Below are positions 9,244-18,180 of a DNA stretch of 41,582 nucleotides, piece by piece. Numbering within the stretch: the stretch's first letter is position 1; each line of letters opens with the position of its first letter. The notes below the pieces were generated by a model. That model did not search any database. It saw nothing but the letters and a program-made list of their open reading frames with translations, and was not told where the DNA came from. This DNA is from Alteromonadaceae bacterium (GTDB lineage: Bacteria > Pseudomonadota > Gammaproteobacteria > Enterobacterales > Alteromonadaceae): contig JABSOI010000053.1 in NCBI GenBank assembly GCA_013216015.1, positions 1 to 41,582 on the forward strand, read 5' to 3'. Position numbers and translations under genes: made by a program.

Positions 9244-12200
9244 TTGCCACAAATTTTAAATAAAATATTATTAATGATTGCTGTGTTGATTACACTGCTG
9301 CCTTATCCTGTGATCTCAACATATTTTGATCTTGCGCCAGCAAAAGCGTTATTGTTTGGTTTAATAGGAATACAAGCAATTTGCCTGATATTTTTAAGTT
9401 TTTGCTATTTGCATGTTTCATCTCAATCATTAAAATTATTTTGGCAATATCTTAGTCTGGCAGTTTTGTTTGGACTTTTTAGTCAATTTTTACCCGAAAA
9501 TCCCAATCTAATTACTCAACTATTAATTAAAGATTTCATTTCACTTTTTATCTTTTTTTTCATCTTACTTGCTGTTGAAACTAACCCTCACTTAAGTGAC
9601 TTTCCATTATATAAATATACAAATGGCCGTGTTCCCGCTGTTTTTTTTACTGTTGTCATTTTCTCCTATTTTGTTTTATTACCGGCAGAATTTTCAGAAA
9701 CCGTTTATCTCACTACTAAGCCATCGCTTATTTTTCAATTGATTATCGATAGTTTAATCATCATGAGACTAATTTGGAGTCTCATCAACTGTAAAGATAA
9801 TTTTTGGCGTTATACTTTTGGGTTTCTTTTGTTATCCGTGACCGTTATCTTTGTTAACAATGTCGTGTTATTTGAGCAATTAGATAATGATAAATTTAGT
9901 CAAACCAGTTATTACCTGTCTGTTTTGTCTCTACTCCCTTATTGTTTATTATTATTCGCAGCTAATCTTTCAATCAATATCAAGGTATATCCTGCATCAG
10001 TAGAAAAAGTCAGTAAGCCGGAAAAATTAATTGTGCTCTCAATGTTTTTTTTAACAGCTATTCACCTTTATGGTTATGAAAATTCGATGTTTTATGCGGT
10101 GAATTCCAATTTACAATCAATTATTGTTATCTTATGGTCAACTATTGCTTCGATAATGTTATTTAACTTGCTCCACCATAGACGGTCCAAGTTCAATAAA
10201 TTAAAAGCCAACTTTTCCACAGAGCAATTTAATCACCAGGTATCAATTACTGAGAACCATAAGTTAAAACAAGCATTAATCAACAGTGAAGATAAAGCCA
10301 TAGTAAATGTTTCCAATAATGCCATTTTAACGACTTCAATAGAGGGGGAGATCCTTTCAGCGAATCCTGCTGCGGTACAAATGTTTCAACGTTTAGAGCA
10401 GGAATTAGTTGGTTTAATTGTGAGTGATTTGTTTTCAAAAAAAGATGAAATGCATTTTTTCTTTGATTATCAAAGTAATGTATATTCCTTACAACGAAAA
10501 GAACTGGGGATATCGGTAGAATGTATTTCATTACGTTCTGATGGTACTGAATTTCCGGCTCAAGCTGAATTACAATGGGCAGAAAGAGGAGAGCTTCCTC
10601 TTATTGTTATCACTTTTATTAATTTAACGGCAAGGAAACTTGCTGAAAAACAAACTTTAGAGCTGAAAGATAAATTTATTGCGAATATTTCTCACGAGTT
10701 CAGAACGCCTCTTACTATTATTAACGGAATTATAGATCGTTATCTGATAAAAACGGAAAAAGAAGGAGAAATTAACGATTTAACAACAGCTAAGCGAAAT
10801 GGTTTGCGATTAGTAAGAATGGTAGAGCAATTGTTAGAATTATCCCGCTTAAGTGATAACCCTTCATTGTCATTAACAATATATCGGTTAAGTGCGTTAA
10901 TGAACATGCCTATTGAGTCATTCAGCCGATTAGCTGCCCAACATGAATTAAGCTTCTCCAGTGAGGTACCAGAGGATATTTGGCTTGCTTGTGATGCACA
11001 GGCTTTTGAAAAAATAATATTTAATTTATTAACAAATGCAATTAAATATACCCCCGCAGGTGGCGATATCAAGGTAAACGCGTATGTTGAACAAGACACT
11101 ATTATTATAGATGTCATTGATTCTGGCATTGGTATCAATCAGGACTCACAAGATTTAATTTTTGAGCGCTTTCAACGAGCTGACGATCCGCTTAATAAAG
11201 CGGCATTTGGTGTTGGGATTGGGCTTTCTCTGGTAAATGAATTAGTTAATGCGCATGGTTGGCGTATTAACGTGGTCAGTGAACAAGGTCATGGCAGTAA
11301 ATTTAGTCTGTCTATCCCTATTGCTGAGGCTAATCAAAATGAAACAGAACTTCCTATCAGTTTATCTGAAAATGAATTATCTTCTTTGTTGGTAGAGCAG
11401 CGCTCTGTATCTACTGAACAAAGTAATCATTCTCATCAAGTTGTTTTGGTTATTGAAGATAACTTAGATATGCAACACCATATTAAGCAAGTTATTGAAC
11501 TGCAACATCACTGTATACTGGCTGGCAGCGGTGAACTTGGCTTACAATTGGCTCAGGAATACTTGCCCGACTTAATTGTTTGCGACTTAATGTTGACGGG
11601 TATTGATGGTTTTGATGTCTTAAAACAAATTAAGGCCGATGAATTAACTGCCCATATCCCCGTGGTTTTATTAACCGCACGCTCTGATCTGGAAAGTCGT
11701 TTGCAGGGGCTTAACTTAAATGCGGATGAATATTTATGTAAACCTTTTAACCAGCAAGAATTATTATCTCGTATTCAAAACTTAATTGAAAACAGAAAAC
11801 ACTTACAGAAAACTTATTTACAAAAATTCAATAATAACCAAAAAGATCAAAGAAGAAAGACCAGTCATGATAATGTTGCCAAATTAACCCAAGATAGTTC
11901 AGAAACGGTTAGTCTTGACGAAATGTTTTTGTCGAAGTTGGAGACGTTAGTTGCCGAACTTTATTCAGAGCCTAGTTTAGATATTTGCATGTTGTCAGAA
12001 AAATTGGCGATGAGCGAACGCCAACTTCAGCGAAAAATAAAGGTATTACTTGGCACCAATCCAAACAATTTTATTAAGGAATTTCGTTTAAATAAGGCTC
12101 AGGAGTTACTTAAGAATGGCCATCAAATTGGTCGTATTGCCCTAGACGTTGGCTTTTCATCACAAACCTATTTTGGCCGTTGTTTTAAAGAAACTTACAA

Positions 12201-12246
12201 ATGTACGCCGAAACAATATCAACAACAATGTGAGAAAGGCGATTAG
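9244..12246 (+). CDS. Membrane hybrid histidine kinase with PAS, receiver and AraC-type output domain
   Basis: A 1000-residue one-protein phosphorelay. About eight to ten hydrophobic segments fill residues 5-305, with no recognised sensor domain name. A PAS domain follows at about 350-460 (NAILTTSIEGEILSANPAA). The HisKA phosphoacceptor is His484 in ISHEFRTPLT. The HATPase has NLLTNAIKYTP, DSGIGI and GVGIGLSLV. A receiver has its phospho-acceptor at Asp781 (VCDLMLTGIDGFDV) and the Lys in CKPF. A C-terminal AraC helix-turn-helix pair lies at about 905-997 (KLAMSERQLQRKIK, IALDVGFSSQTYFGRCFKE). It can therefore sense, relay and bind DNA itself. Start TTG at 9244 has TAGGAAAT upstream; ATG at 9274 is the alternative. 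It converges on a propeller/Y_Y_Y protein, a combination seen in the hybrid two-component systems common in Bacteroidetes, though here the halves are separate genes. Confidence 0.9.
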   Translation: MPQILNKILLMIAVLITLLPYPVISTYFDLAPAKALLFGLIGIQAICLIFLSFCYLHVSSQSLKLFWQYLSLAVLFGLFSQFLPENPNLITQLLIKDFISLFIFFFILLAVETNPHLSDFPLYKYTNGRVPAVFFTVVIFSYFVLLPAEFSETVYLTTKPSLIFQLIIDSLIIMRLIWSLINCKDNFWRYTFGFLLLSVTVIFVNNVVLFEQLDNDKFSQTSYYLSVLSLLPYCLLLFAANLSINIKVYPASVEKVSKPEKLIVLSMFFLTAIHLYGYENSMFYAVNSNLQSIIVILWSTIASIMLFNLLHHRRSKFNKLKANFSTEQFNHQVSITENHKLKQALINSEDKAIVNVSNNAILTTSIEGEILSANPAAVQMFQRLEQELVGLIVSDLFSKKDEMHFFFDYQSNVYSLQRKELGISVECISLRSDGTEFPAQAELQWAERGELPLIVITFINLTARKLAEKQTLELKDKFIANISHEFRTPLTIINGIIDRYLIKTEKEGEINDLTTAKRNGLRLVRMVEQLLELSRLSDNPSLSLTIYRLSALMNMPIESFSRLAAQHELSFSSEVPEDIWLACDAQAFEKIIFNLLTNAIKYTPAGGDIKVNAYVEQDTIIIDVIDSGIGINQDSQDLIFERFQRADDPLNKAAFGVGIGLSLVNELVNAHGWRINVVSEQGHGSKFSLSIPIAEANQNETELPISLSENELSSLLVEQRSVSTEQSNHSHQVVLVIEDNLDMQHHIKQVIELQHHCILAGSGELGLQLAQEYLPDLIVCDLMLTGIDGFDVLKQIKADELTAHIPVVLLTARSDLESRLQGLNLNADEYLCKPFNQQELLSRIQNLIENRKHLQKTYLQKFNNNQKDQRRKTSHDNVAKLTQDSSETVSLDEMFLSKLETLVAELYSEPSLDICMLSEKLAMSERQLQRKIKVLLGTNPNNFIKEFRLNKAQELLKNGHQIGRIALDVGFSSQTYFGRCFKETYKCTPKQYQQQCEKGD

Positions 12247-12408
12247 GTTGAGTATTTACATAAATGCATATCTCAAATAGTCTAAATTACCACTACTGCG
12301 TTGCCTACTTGACAGCCCTTAGGTATCCATGCCATCGCTTCATTAATGCATCCATGCACTAATCATTGAATATTGATCAATTAATTAATGCAACTGGTAT
12401 AAGTTTGA
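12247..12408. repeat. Possible decayed repeat between converging genes
   Basis: The minus-strand reading starts TTATACCAGTTGCATTAAT and contains GGCAACGCAGTAGTGGTA. Short pieces resemble the mobile repeat family (CTACTGCGTTGC), but no matching far end was found. It may be a decayed MITE. No terminator hairpin is clear. Confidence 0.3.
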
Positions 12409-15400
12409 TTAACCATGTTGTGTTTTAACTAATTTTTTTATTTCTGCTAATTCGGTTTGCCGTAAAACTTCTAAATAATTAAATGGCTGAAGCTCTGGGT
12501 TCTGAAAACCAATCCATTTTATTTCATCGTTATTAGCTACTAATTTTAGGCCGAATTCAGTCATTACACTGACTTGATCCCAAGATAACGCCATCGGTTT
12601 TTCAAAGTTAAACGGAAACAGTGCATAAGAAATATCGGCTTTAGCTTTATCATTAAAAACATTGCGGAATCGTTCGGTTAGTCTACTAGCTAATTCCCGT
12701 GCATTGTCGTCTTTTTCATAGCCAATAATTGCAAAAGTATCATAAGACCAGCGAATGACTAAATCATCCTTATTTCGGCTATACAGCAGTAAATCAGTAA
12801 GATTTAATAGCTGGCTGTTCATGATTTTTTCTTCACTGGTCATTTTTACCATCAGAATATACAATCTGGGTAAAATACTACGCTGAACGGGTAAAATATT
12901 TTGGTGAATTTGTGACATCAACTGAGTCGCTTGTTCAATATAAATATCCAGATAACGCCGACTTTTTACACCCGTTAATTTGTCGATTGTTGCCGCATTT
13001 TCCAATTGTTTATTTGCATCTTTGAGTTCAATGTTTTTTAGTTGAAATTCTTTCGTTTTATCTTGTATCTGTTGAGTTAAATAAACTTTTTGTTTCTGCT
13101 CTATAATCAATTTTTTATTTAACAACCGTGAATAACTTAACAGGGACAGAGCTATTAGTACTGTGTAAAGTAAATAGGCCCACCAGGTTTGCCAGGGAGC
13201 AGGCTTAACTATAATTTCAAGGGTATAGGGTTTACTCCATATGTTGTCACTATTACCTGCTACAATTTGTAGCTGGTAAGTCCCTTGCGGCAAGTTAGTA
13301 TAAGTTGCTCTTTGCGACTTTCCTGCATCAATCCATTCGTCTTCAAATCCTAGTAAGCGATATTTATAGTGTGTAGACTCTGGAGCCGCATAATCTAATC
13401 CGACATATTCAAATGAAATAAGCTGATCGCTGTGTTCAAATGTTAATGATTTCAGTTCTGATAAACTTTGATTAAAATTCATCGCTTCATTTAGTTTAAA
13501 TATGTTTGTTAATTTTATTCCAGGAGCAATTTGTTCTTGGGTAATATTTTCAGGATTAATGCTAGCGAAGCCTTTGGCATTACCAAAATATATTGTGCCA
13601 TCTTTATGTCGATAAACAGCAGCATGGTTATACTCTAAGTCAACTAACCCGTGACGGGTACCATAATTTTTGAAAATGTTGCTTTTTAATGAGAATTGAG
13701 AAATGCCTTTGTTAGAGCTGTACCAAATATTCCCCGCGCTATCTTGAGTTAGACCATAAATAGTTTGATCTTTCATGCCATCTTTTAAATTAAAGTGTTT
13801 AAAATTGAAGTTTTCTTCTTTCATATTGGTATAAGTAAGCAAGTTAAGCCCGTCATCTTCCGTGCCTATCCAAAGATTATTTTCTTTATCTTGTAACATT
13901 GCCCAAGATCTATCGCCACTTATACTATTTATATCATTACTGTCGTGTTTAAAATGAATGAATTCTTGGGTTTTAGGATCAAAACGGTAAAGACCTCCTC
14001 CATAAGTAGCTACCCAAATATAACCTTGATTATCTTCTAGTAGTTGTAGCATATAGATAGAAACTGCGGTGTTGTCTTTTTGCTTTATATCAGGTACATA
14101 TCGTTCAAATGAGCCATCCTTTTTTAATTTATTGAAACCTGCATGAAAAGTTGAAACCCAAATATTTCCTTGTTTATCCTTTATAATATCGGTAACACCA
14201 TTTGCAGAAAGGGAATCATTATTTTGACTATCATATTGATACCTTTTTACTTGCTCTGTAACTAAGTTAAGTTCAAACAATCCTGCAGTTCTGGTACCAA
14301 CCCAAAGTGTTTGGTTATCCATTAAAATGGTGGTTATTCGATAGTTTTTGAGTAATTCATTAAATTTTAGCGCTGTTATTATATTTTGTTCGGATGTATA
14401 TATATATATGCCTTTTGCATAGGTTGAAAAAATGATTTGATTTTCACTAAATTGGTCAAAGTCCAGCACTAAACTGCTGGCTATTTGAGGATAACGTTCA
14501 TTTTTATACTGACTAAAAATTGTCATTCGGGGATCCCAACGACTAACCCCAGAAAAAGTACCGATCCATATCATTCCATTTATATCTTCAAATATAGTTA
14601 CCACAAAGTCGTTGGTTAAACTATAAGGATTAGTTATTGAATTATTTATGCGTGTAAATTTATCGAGAACTTGATCGTAGAGCATCAGGCCTCTATCTGT
14701 AGCAATCATCATTTGTCCGGTGGAGTCTTGATATAGTCCAAGTACTGCGTTGCTGGCAAGTGAATTCACATCATTTTCGTTGAATTGATAATGACTCATT
14801 TGTCCACTTTTAGGTTCATATTTCAGAAGACCACTTTCGCTTGTACCGATCCAAATATTGGCCTTTTTATCCTGATACACTGTTTCAACTACTGTATTGA
14901 GGATCAATTTCTTATCATTTGTATATAAATCGATTGTTTTAATGAAGTTTCCTGATAAGTCAAATACTGATACGCCGCCATTTGTACCAACCCATATCTC
15001 ACCACTATATGTTTCTAAAATGCTTTCAATTATATTACTTGATAAGCTGTTAGGATTACCTTGTTCTTGCTTAATTTTTTTTACTTTCCAGTTCTCGTCT
15101 TGGCGAAAAATAATATTAAGACCATCTTGTGTCCCTGCCCATATGTTACCTAAGCTATCTTCTATTAGGGCATTGACTTTATTGTTGCTTATATTTATAT
15201 CTTTTGTTGATGTGGTTATGTGGCGAAAGTCTTTTGTACTTTCATTATATATATTTATTCCGCCGCCTCTGGTTGCAATCCAAATTTGACCTGATCTATC
15301 AATTACTATGCGGTTAGTGCTGTTTGAACTTAATGATGAGGGAATATTTTTATTATGGTTAAAATTTAACAGTTGGTGGCCATCAAAACGATGAACGCCT

Positions 15401-15573
15401 TCTTGAGTACCGAACCACATAAATCCATTTCTGTCTTGATTAATGGCTCTTATTGATTGATAAGATAAAGGGTTATCAACGGTAAAGTTTTTGAAAGTAT
15501 AAAGATTTTGCGCATATGAATTTGAGTGAACAAGGAGCGTCGCCAAAAAGCAGAGATAAGAAATTATTTTCAT
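12409..15573 (-). CDS. Periplasmic two-component-type propeller sensor with Y_Y_Y and degenerate GGDEF domain
   Basis: A 1054-residue inner-membrane sensor. A signal peptide (about residues 1-21) precedes some fourteen Reg_prop blades with the recurring pattern G-x-IWVGT-x-x-GL, forming one or two seven-bladed propellers. A Y_Y_Y domain follows at about 730-795 (FEYVGLDYAAPESTHYKYRLLGFEDEWIDAG). One membrane helix lies at about 804-822, then a coiled coil, then a GGDEF-like domain beginning DKLTGVKSRRYLD (about 865). The signature loop reads RWSYDTFAII instead of R-x-GGDEF-x-II, so cyclic-di-GMP synthesis is unlikely. The domain may bind nucleotide or partners instead. It converges with the hybrid histidine kinase and may share its signal, which is inference. 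Confidence 0.87.
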   Translation of the reverse strand: MKIISYLCFLATLLVHSNSYAQNLYTFKNFTVDNPLSYQSIRAINQDRNGFMWFGTQEGVHRFDGHQLLNFNHNKNIPSSLSSNSTNRIVIDRSGQIWIATRGGGINIYNESTKDFRHITTSTKDINISNNKVNALIEDSLGNIWAGTQDGLNIIFRQDENWKVKKIKQEQGNPNSLSSNIIESILETYSGEIWVGTNGGVSVFDLSGNFIKTIDLYTNDKKLILNTVVETVYQDKKANIWIGTSESGLLKYEPKSGQMSHYQFNENDVNSLASNAVLGLYQDSTGQMMIATDRGLMLYDQVLDKFTRINNSITNPYSLTNDFVVTIFEDINGMIWIGTFSGVSRWDPRMTIFSQYKNERYPQIASSLVLDFDQFSENQIIFSTYAKGIYIYTSEQNIITALKFNELLKNYRITTILMDNQTLWVGTRTAGLFELNLVTEQVKRYQYDSQNNDSLSANGVTDIIKDKQGNIWVSTFHAGFNKLKKDGSFERYVPDIKQKDNTAVSIYMLQLLEDNQGYIWVATYGGGLYRFDPKTQEFIHFKHDSNDINSISGDRSWAMLQDKENNLWIGTEDDGLNLLTYTNMKEENFNFKHFNLKDGMKDQTIYGLTQDSAGNIWYSSNKGISQFSLKSNIFKNYGTRHGLVDLEYNHAAVYRHKDGTIYFGNAKGFASINPENITQEQIAPGIKLTNIFKLNEAMNFNQSLSELKSLTFEHSDQLISFEYVGLDYAAPESTHYKYRLLGFEDEWIDAGKSQRATYTNLPQGTYQLQIVAGNSDNIWSKPYTLEIIVKPAPWQTWWAYLLYTVLIALSLLSYSRLLNKKLIIEQKQKVYLTQQIQDKTKEFQLKNIELKDANKQLENAATIDKLTGVKSRRYLDIYIEQATQLMSQIHQNILPVQRSILPRLYILMVKMTSEEKIMNSQLLNLTDLLLYSRNKDDLVIRWSYDTFAIIGYEKDDNARELASRLTERFRNVFNDKAKADISYALFPFNFEKPMALSWDQVSVMTEFGLKLVANNDEIKWIGFQNPELQPFNYLEVLRQTELAEIKKLVKTQHG

Positions 15574-15666
15574 AGAACATTAACCCGAAGCCCAACTAAT
15601 GAGGTATTTAAATTATAATTATTTAAAAAAACAACTTTAGTCGTTATATTCGATTATTCTGCGAAT

Positions 15667-15703
15667 AAAAACAAGCTACTATTTAGAAAAGTAGCTTGTT
15701 TTA
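15667..15703 (-). terminator. Rho-independent terminator after the protease gene
   Basis: AACAAGCTACT and AGTAGCTTGTT form a perfect 11-bp stem with a loop of about eight bases. On the minus strand the stem runs into TTTTTATT. It sits directly after the stop codon of the minus-strand protease and before the propeller sensor's start, so the two genes are separate transcripts. Confidence 0.85.
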
Positions 15704-15708
15704 AGATT

Positions 15709-17382
15709 TTATTGTTGATCAACCCAGTTGATAAAGAGGGTTGGGCTCCAGATGAATCTGTCTACCTCAAAGGTTGGACTCCATACGAACCGATTAAATT
15801 GAAAAGATGGGCTCCAAATGAATCTGTCATCTGCAAAGGTTGGACTCCATACGAATCGGTCAATTTGAAAGGCTGGGGTCCAGACGAAACTGTCAACATT
15901 AACCGAAGGGTTCCATATATACTCAGCACCTAGTTCTTCAATGTAATAGTTGCCCTCATCATCCATATTGGCTGGTCCTGCATAGTGTTGAGTACCAGCT
16001 ATATCTTGTTCAATATCCAACCCTGTATTAGCACAATTCAGCGCTGAACTATTTACAGCATCGATTGCATTAACAACACCTGAACCTTGTTGGAAAACAC
16101 TGTAAGCGAGTGCCCCGTCATCGGTCGTTGCAGTATGAGCACTATCCATTAATTTACATTTCACTTCATCAGGAGTTAATGATGGATTGTCAGTTAACAT
16201 TAATGCCACTACACCAGAAACAACAGCGGTAGCTTGTGAAGTGCCTGACATTTGAAAGTAACGACCTCCGTCATGAAATTCTGGGTGCTCTATAGCAATT
16301 TTAGAATCGAAAGCCATCAAGCCTGTTAGATGACCTCCGGGAGCAACAATTTCTGGTTTAACAAAACCTTCATAGGTAGGACCCGCAGAACTGAAAGTTG
16401 CCAAGGTATCATCCCCAGTATTATCTGCAGTATAACCATCTGTCATGGCTCCAACAGTAATTATATAAGGATTATTACCCGGTACGCCGATAGTCATAGG
16501 ATCTGGGCCATTATTACCCGCAGACGCTACAATAACAATTCCTGCCTGCCATGCTTTCATTATTGCCTGATTTAAAGGGTCCTCCCAATAATAAGAACGA
16601 ACTTCACCACCAAATGATAAATTTAAAACCCGTAAGTTAATTTGATCTTTAACTTGAAGTGCCCATTCTATGCCACGAATAACATCGGCGTAACTTGATT
16701 CACCGTCTTCGTTGAAAACTTTAATACTGACTAACGCGGCATTTGGCGCGACACCATAAATTTTCCCATTAATGTCATGTTTACTGTTACCTGCGATGCT
16801 TGCCACATGTGTACCATGACCATTTGTTTCGAGATCTTTTTGAGATATACGATCATTAATGGCGTCATAAGTACCCCAAAATTTATTATCATGGTTTAGA
16901 TCTTTAGATACACCTTTTAATCTGTCAAGACCGGTATCTAAAAAGCCAATAGTCACACCACCACCAAAATTATTGCTGTCATGAACACTGGAAGCGTCTA
17001 TTAAGTCATTAAGTACTGCGGGTGGTTTCTTCCATTTACCCCAGCCTTTTATTGGTTCTCCACTTAACTGTACTTGATGGTTGACGGATACGTTTAGTGC
17101 GAATTGTCTTTCCAATCGCTTTAACTGTTTTTCAGTTAAGTTTACGACTACAGAGTCAATAATATCTAATTTATGAGTCGGCTTAATTTTCATTGCGCCT
17201 AATTTATTATTAAGACGTTTGTAATTTTGCAAAGTTCTATTTTTAGCACTGATAATATAAGATTGCTTGGTTTCCTCAACCTGTGTTTTATTGCTGGGGC
17301 TTGGATTATTTATCCAAGCAGTTAAACTTATAAAACCTACCAAAGCGATGGGGGCTATTATTTTTCCTAAAGACACATTCAT
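15709..17382 (-). CDS. Subtilisin-like S8 serine protease with C-terminal FVWSPTF repeats
   Basis: A 557-residue secreted or anchored protease. A hydrophobic N-terminus (7-24) is followed by an inhibitor-I9-like propeptide (about 40-105) and the S8 domain. The triad is visible: Asp149 in IGFLDTGLD, His189 in NGHGTHVASIAG and Ser382 in MSGTSQAT, with oxyanion Asn290 in SAGNNG. After the catalytic domain come six copies of an 11-residue repeat at 489-547 (consensus DRFVWSPTFQF), and the protein ends NWVDQQ. No known sorting motif was recognised in the repeats. The start ATG has GAAGGAG seven bases upstream. The leader carries nine Cs in a row and an (A/T)6 array. A terminator follows the stop. 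Confidence 0.92.
   Translation of the reverse strand: MNVSLGKIIAPIALVGFISLTAWINNPSPSNKTQVEETKQSYIISAKNRTLQNYKRLNNKLGAMKIKPTHKLDIIDSVVVNLTEKQLKRLERQFALNVSVNHQVQLSGEPIKGWGKWKKPPAVLNDLIDASSVHDSNNFGGGVTIGFLDTGLDRLKGVSKDLNHDNKFWGTYDAINDRISQKDLETNGHGTHVASIAGNSKHDINGKIYGVAPNAALVSIKVFNEDGESSYADVIRGIEWALQVKDQINLRVLNLSFGGEVRSYYWEDPLNQAIMKAWQAGIVIVASAGNNGPDPMTIGVPGNNPYIITVGAMTDGYTADNTGDDTLATFSSAGPTYEGFVKPEIVAPGGHLTGLMAFDSKIAIEHPEFHDGGRYFQMSGTSQATAVVSGVVALMLTDNPSLTPDEVKCKLMDSAHTATTDDGALAYSVFQQGSGVVNAIDAVNSSALNCANTGLDIEQDIAGTQHYAGPANMDDEGNYYIEELGAEYIWNPSVNVDSFVWTPAFQIDRFVWSPTFADDRFIWSPSFQFNRFVWSPTFEVDRFIWSPTLFINWVDQQ
15733..15918 (-). repeat. 33-bp coding tandem array in the protease 3' end
   Basis: The DNA encoding residues 489-550 consists of 33-bp units; alternate units are more alike (66-bp higher order), for example the twice-occurring GGTTGGACTCCATACGAA on the plus strand. 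All units keep the reading frame. Confidence 0.85.
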
Positions 17383-17395
17383 CTCCTTCTCTACT

Positions 17396-17445
17396 TGGGG
17401 GGGGGCATACTTTTATTTTTATTTTTATTTTTACTTTTGTTTTTT
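17396..17445. repeat. Poly-G(9) tract and ATTTTT hexamer array in the protease leader
   Basis: On the plus strand nine consecutive G (17397-17405) are followed by GCATAC-type text and then about four ATTTTT units. In the protease mRNA this is a poly-C run about 20 bases before the start, just upstream of the Shine-Dalgarno. Both parts are prone to slippage. Confidence 0.75.
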
Positions 17446-17979
17446 ATATGTGAATTCTTTTAAAATTCTTTTAAATTCATTTACTAAGTGCACTTAATTC
17501 CTGTATTGCCCATACTATCTAAATAAGAAATCTGCCCTAGTACAAACACGACTTTTTTTCGCACAAAACCGACGTTGTGTTTTTTGTTGTTTAAATTCAG
17601 GGTGTTAGTTATTTTCAATCGTCGTTTAATATTTTGAAGTTGTTTTTAAATTGTTACAAAATTGTTTTAGAAAATATTTTAAAAAGAGAGTAAAAAAAAC
17701 ACAATACATCTATCACTGAACGTTTTTTAAGTCAGCAGCAACAATATTTATTATTAGAATAAAATGATTTCAGCAATTTTTATGCGGCTTACTTCTTACT
17801 AAAATGTTTTTCCGCGTTAGCTGCATATTGTAATTTTTCAGTAATCAAGGCGCTGTTACTTTACCAGGAACAATCTATCTGGGATAAACAAAATCATTAT
17901 ATTATATAACCAAAAAGACTACGTAACTGACTCTTAACGACTATACTTTTTATTGTTTGTAGATAACAGAGTCGTATTT
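17446..17979. other. Divergent intergenic region with a possible gene remnant
   Basis: No complete gene is visible between the protease start and the jet locus. The frame 17718-17909 is open apart from one TAA at 17760 and reads with protein-like composition (for example NDFSNFYAAYFLLKCFSALAAY). It has no start codon after the stop, so it could be a fragment of a decayed gene. Promoters for the protease and the jet operon must lie here, but none was identified with confidence. Confidence 0.3.
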
Positions 17980-18180
17980 ATGCTCCAGAAGTTAAGTGTA
18001 AAGTGTAAGAACCAACAACGGAAGGTTGATGCCAAAGAACAAGATCTTCTTTTATGCAGTCAATTTCAGCAGTTGTTAGCCAGTTTTTCATCAGTAGGTA
18101 CTGCCAGCCTTTATTGTGCTGGGAAGTTACTGCCAGCGATTGGTTCCACTGAACAGCAGACGGAAATCGTTTATGAATAA
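17980..18180 (+). CDS. Small ORF overlapping the jetA start (uncertain)
   Basis: A 66-residue frame from ATG 17980 (or 75 residues from TTG 17953). Its TAA stop overlaps the jetA start by eight bases (ATGAATAA), an arrangement typical of translational coupling. The product is polar at the N-terminus (LQKLSVKCKNQQRKVDAKEQD) and has no recognised domain. The Shine-Dalgarno is weak. It may be a real leader protein of the Wadjet operon or a chance frame. Confidence 0.3.
   Translation: MLQKLSVKCKNQQRKVDAKEQDLLLCSQFQQLLASFSSVGTASLYCAGKLLPAIGSTEQQTEIVYE

Noticed and set aside
10280-11138. Two minus-strand frames inside the hybrid kinase gene
   Set aside because: They lie antisense to conserved PAS, HisKA and HATPase coding sequence.
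12409-15573. Active diguanylate cyclase
   Set aside because: The GGDEF loop reads RWSYDTF, lacking both glycines and the Glu needed for catalysis.
15712-15933. 73-residue plus-strand frame with repeats
   Set aside because: It is the antisense shadow of the protease's 11-residue repeats.
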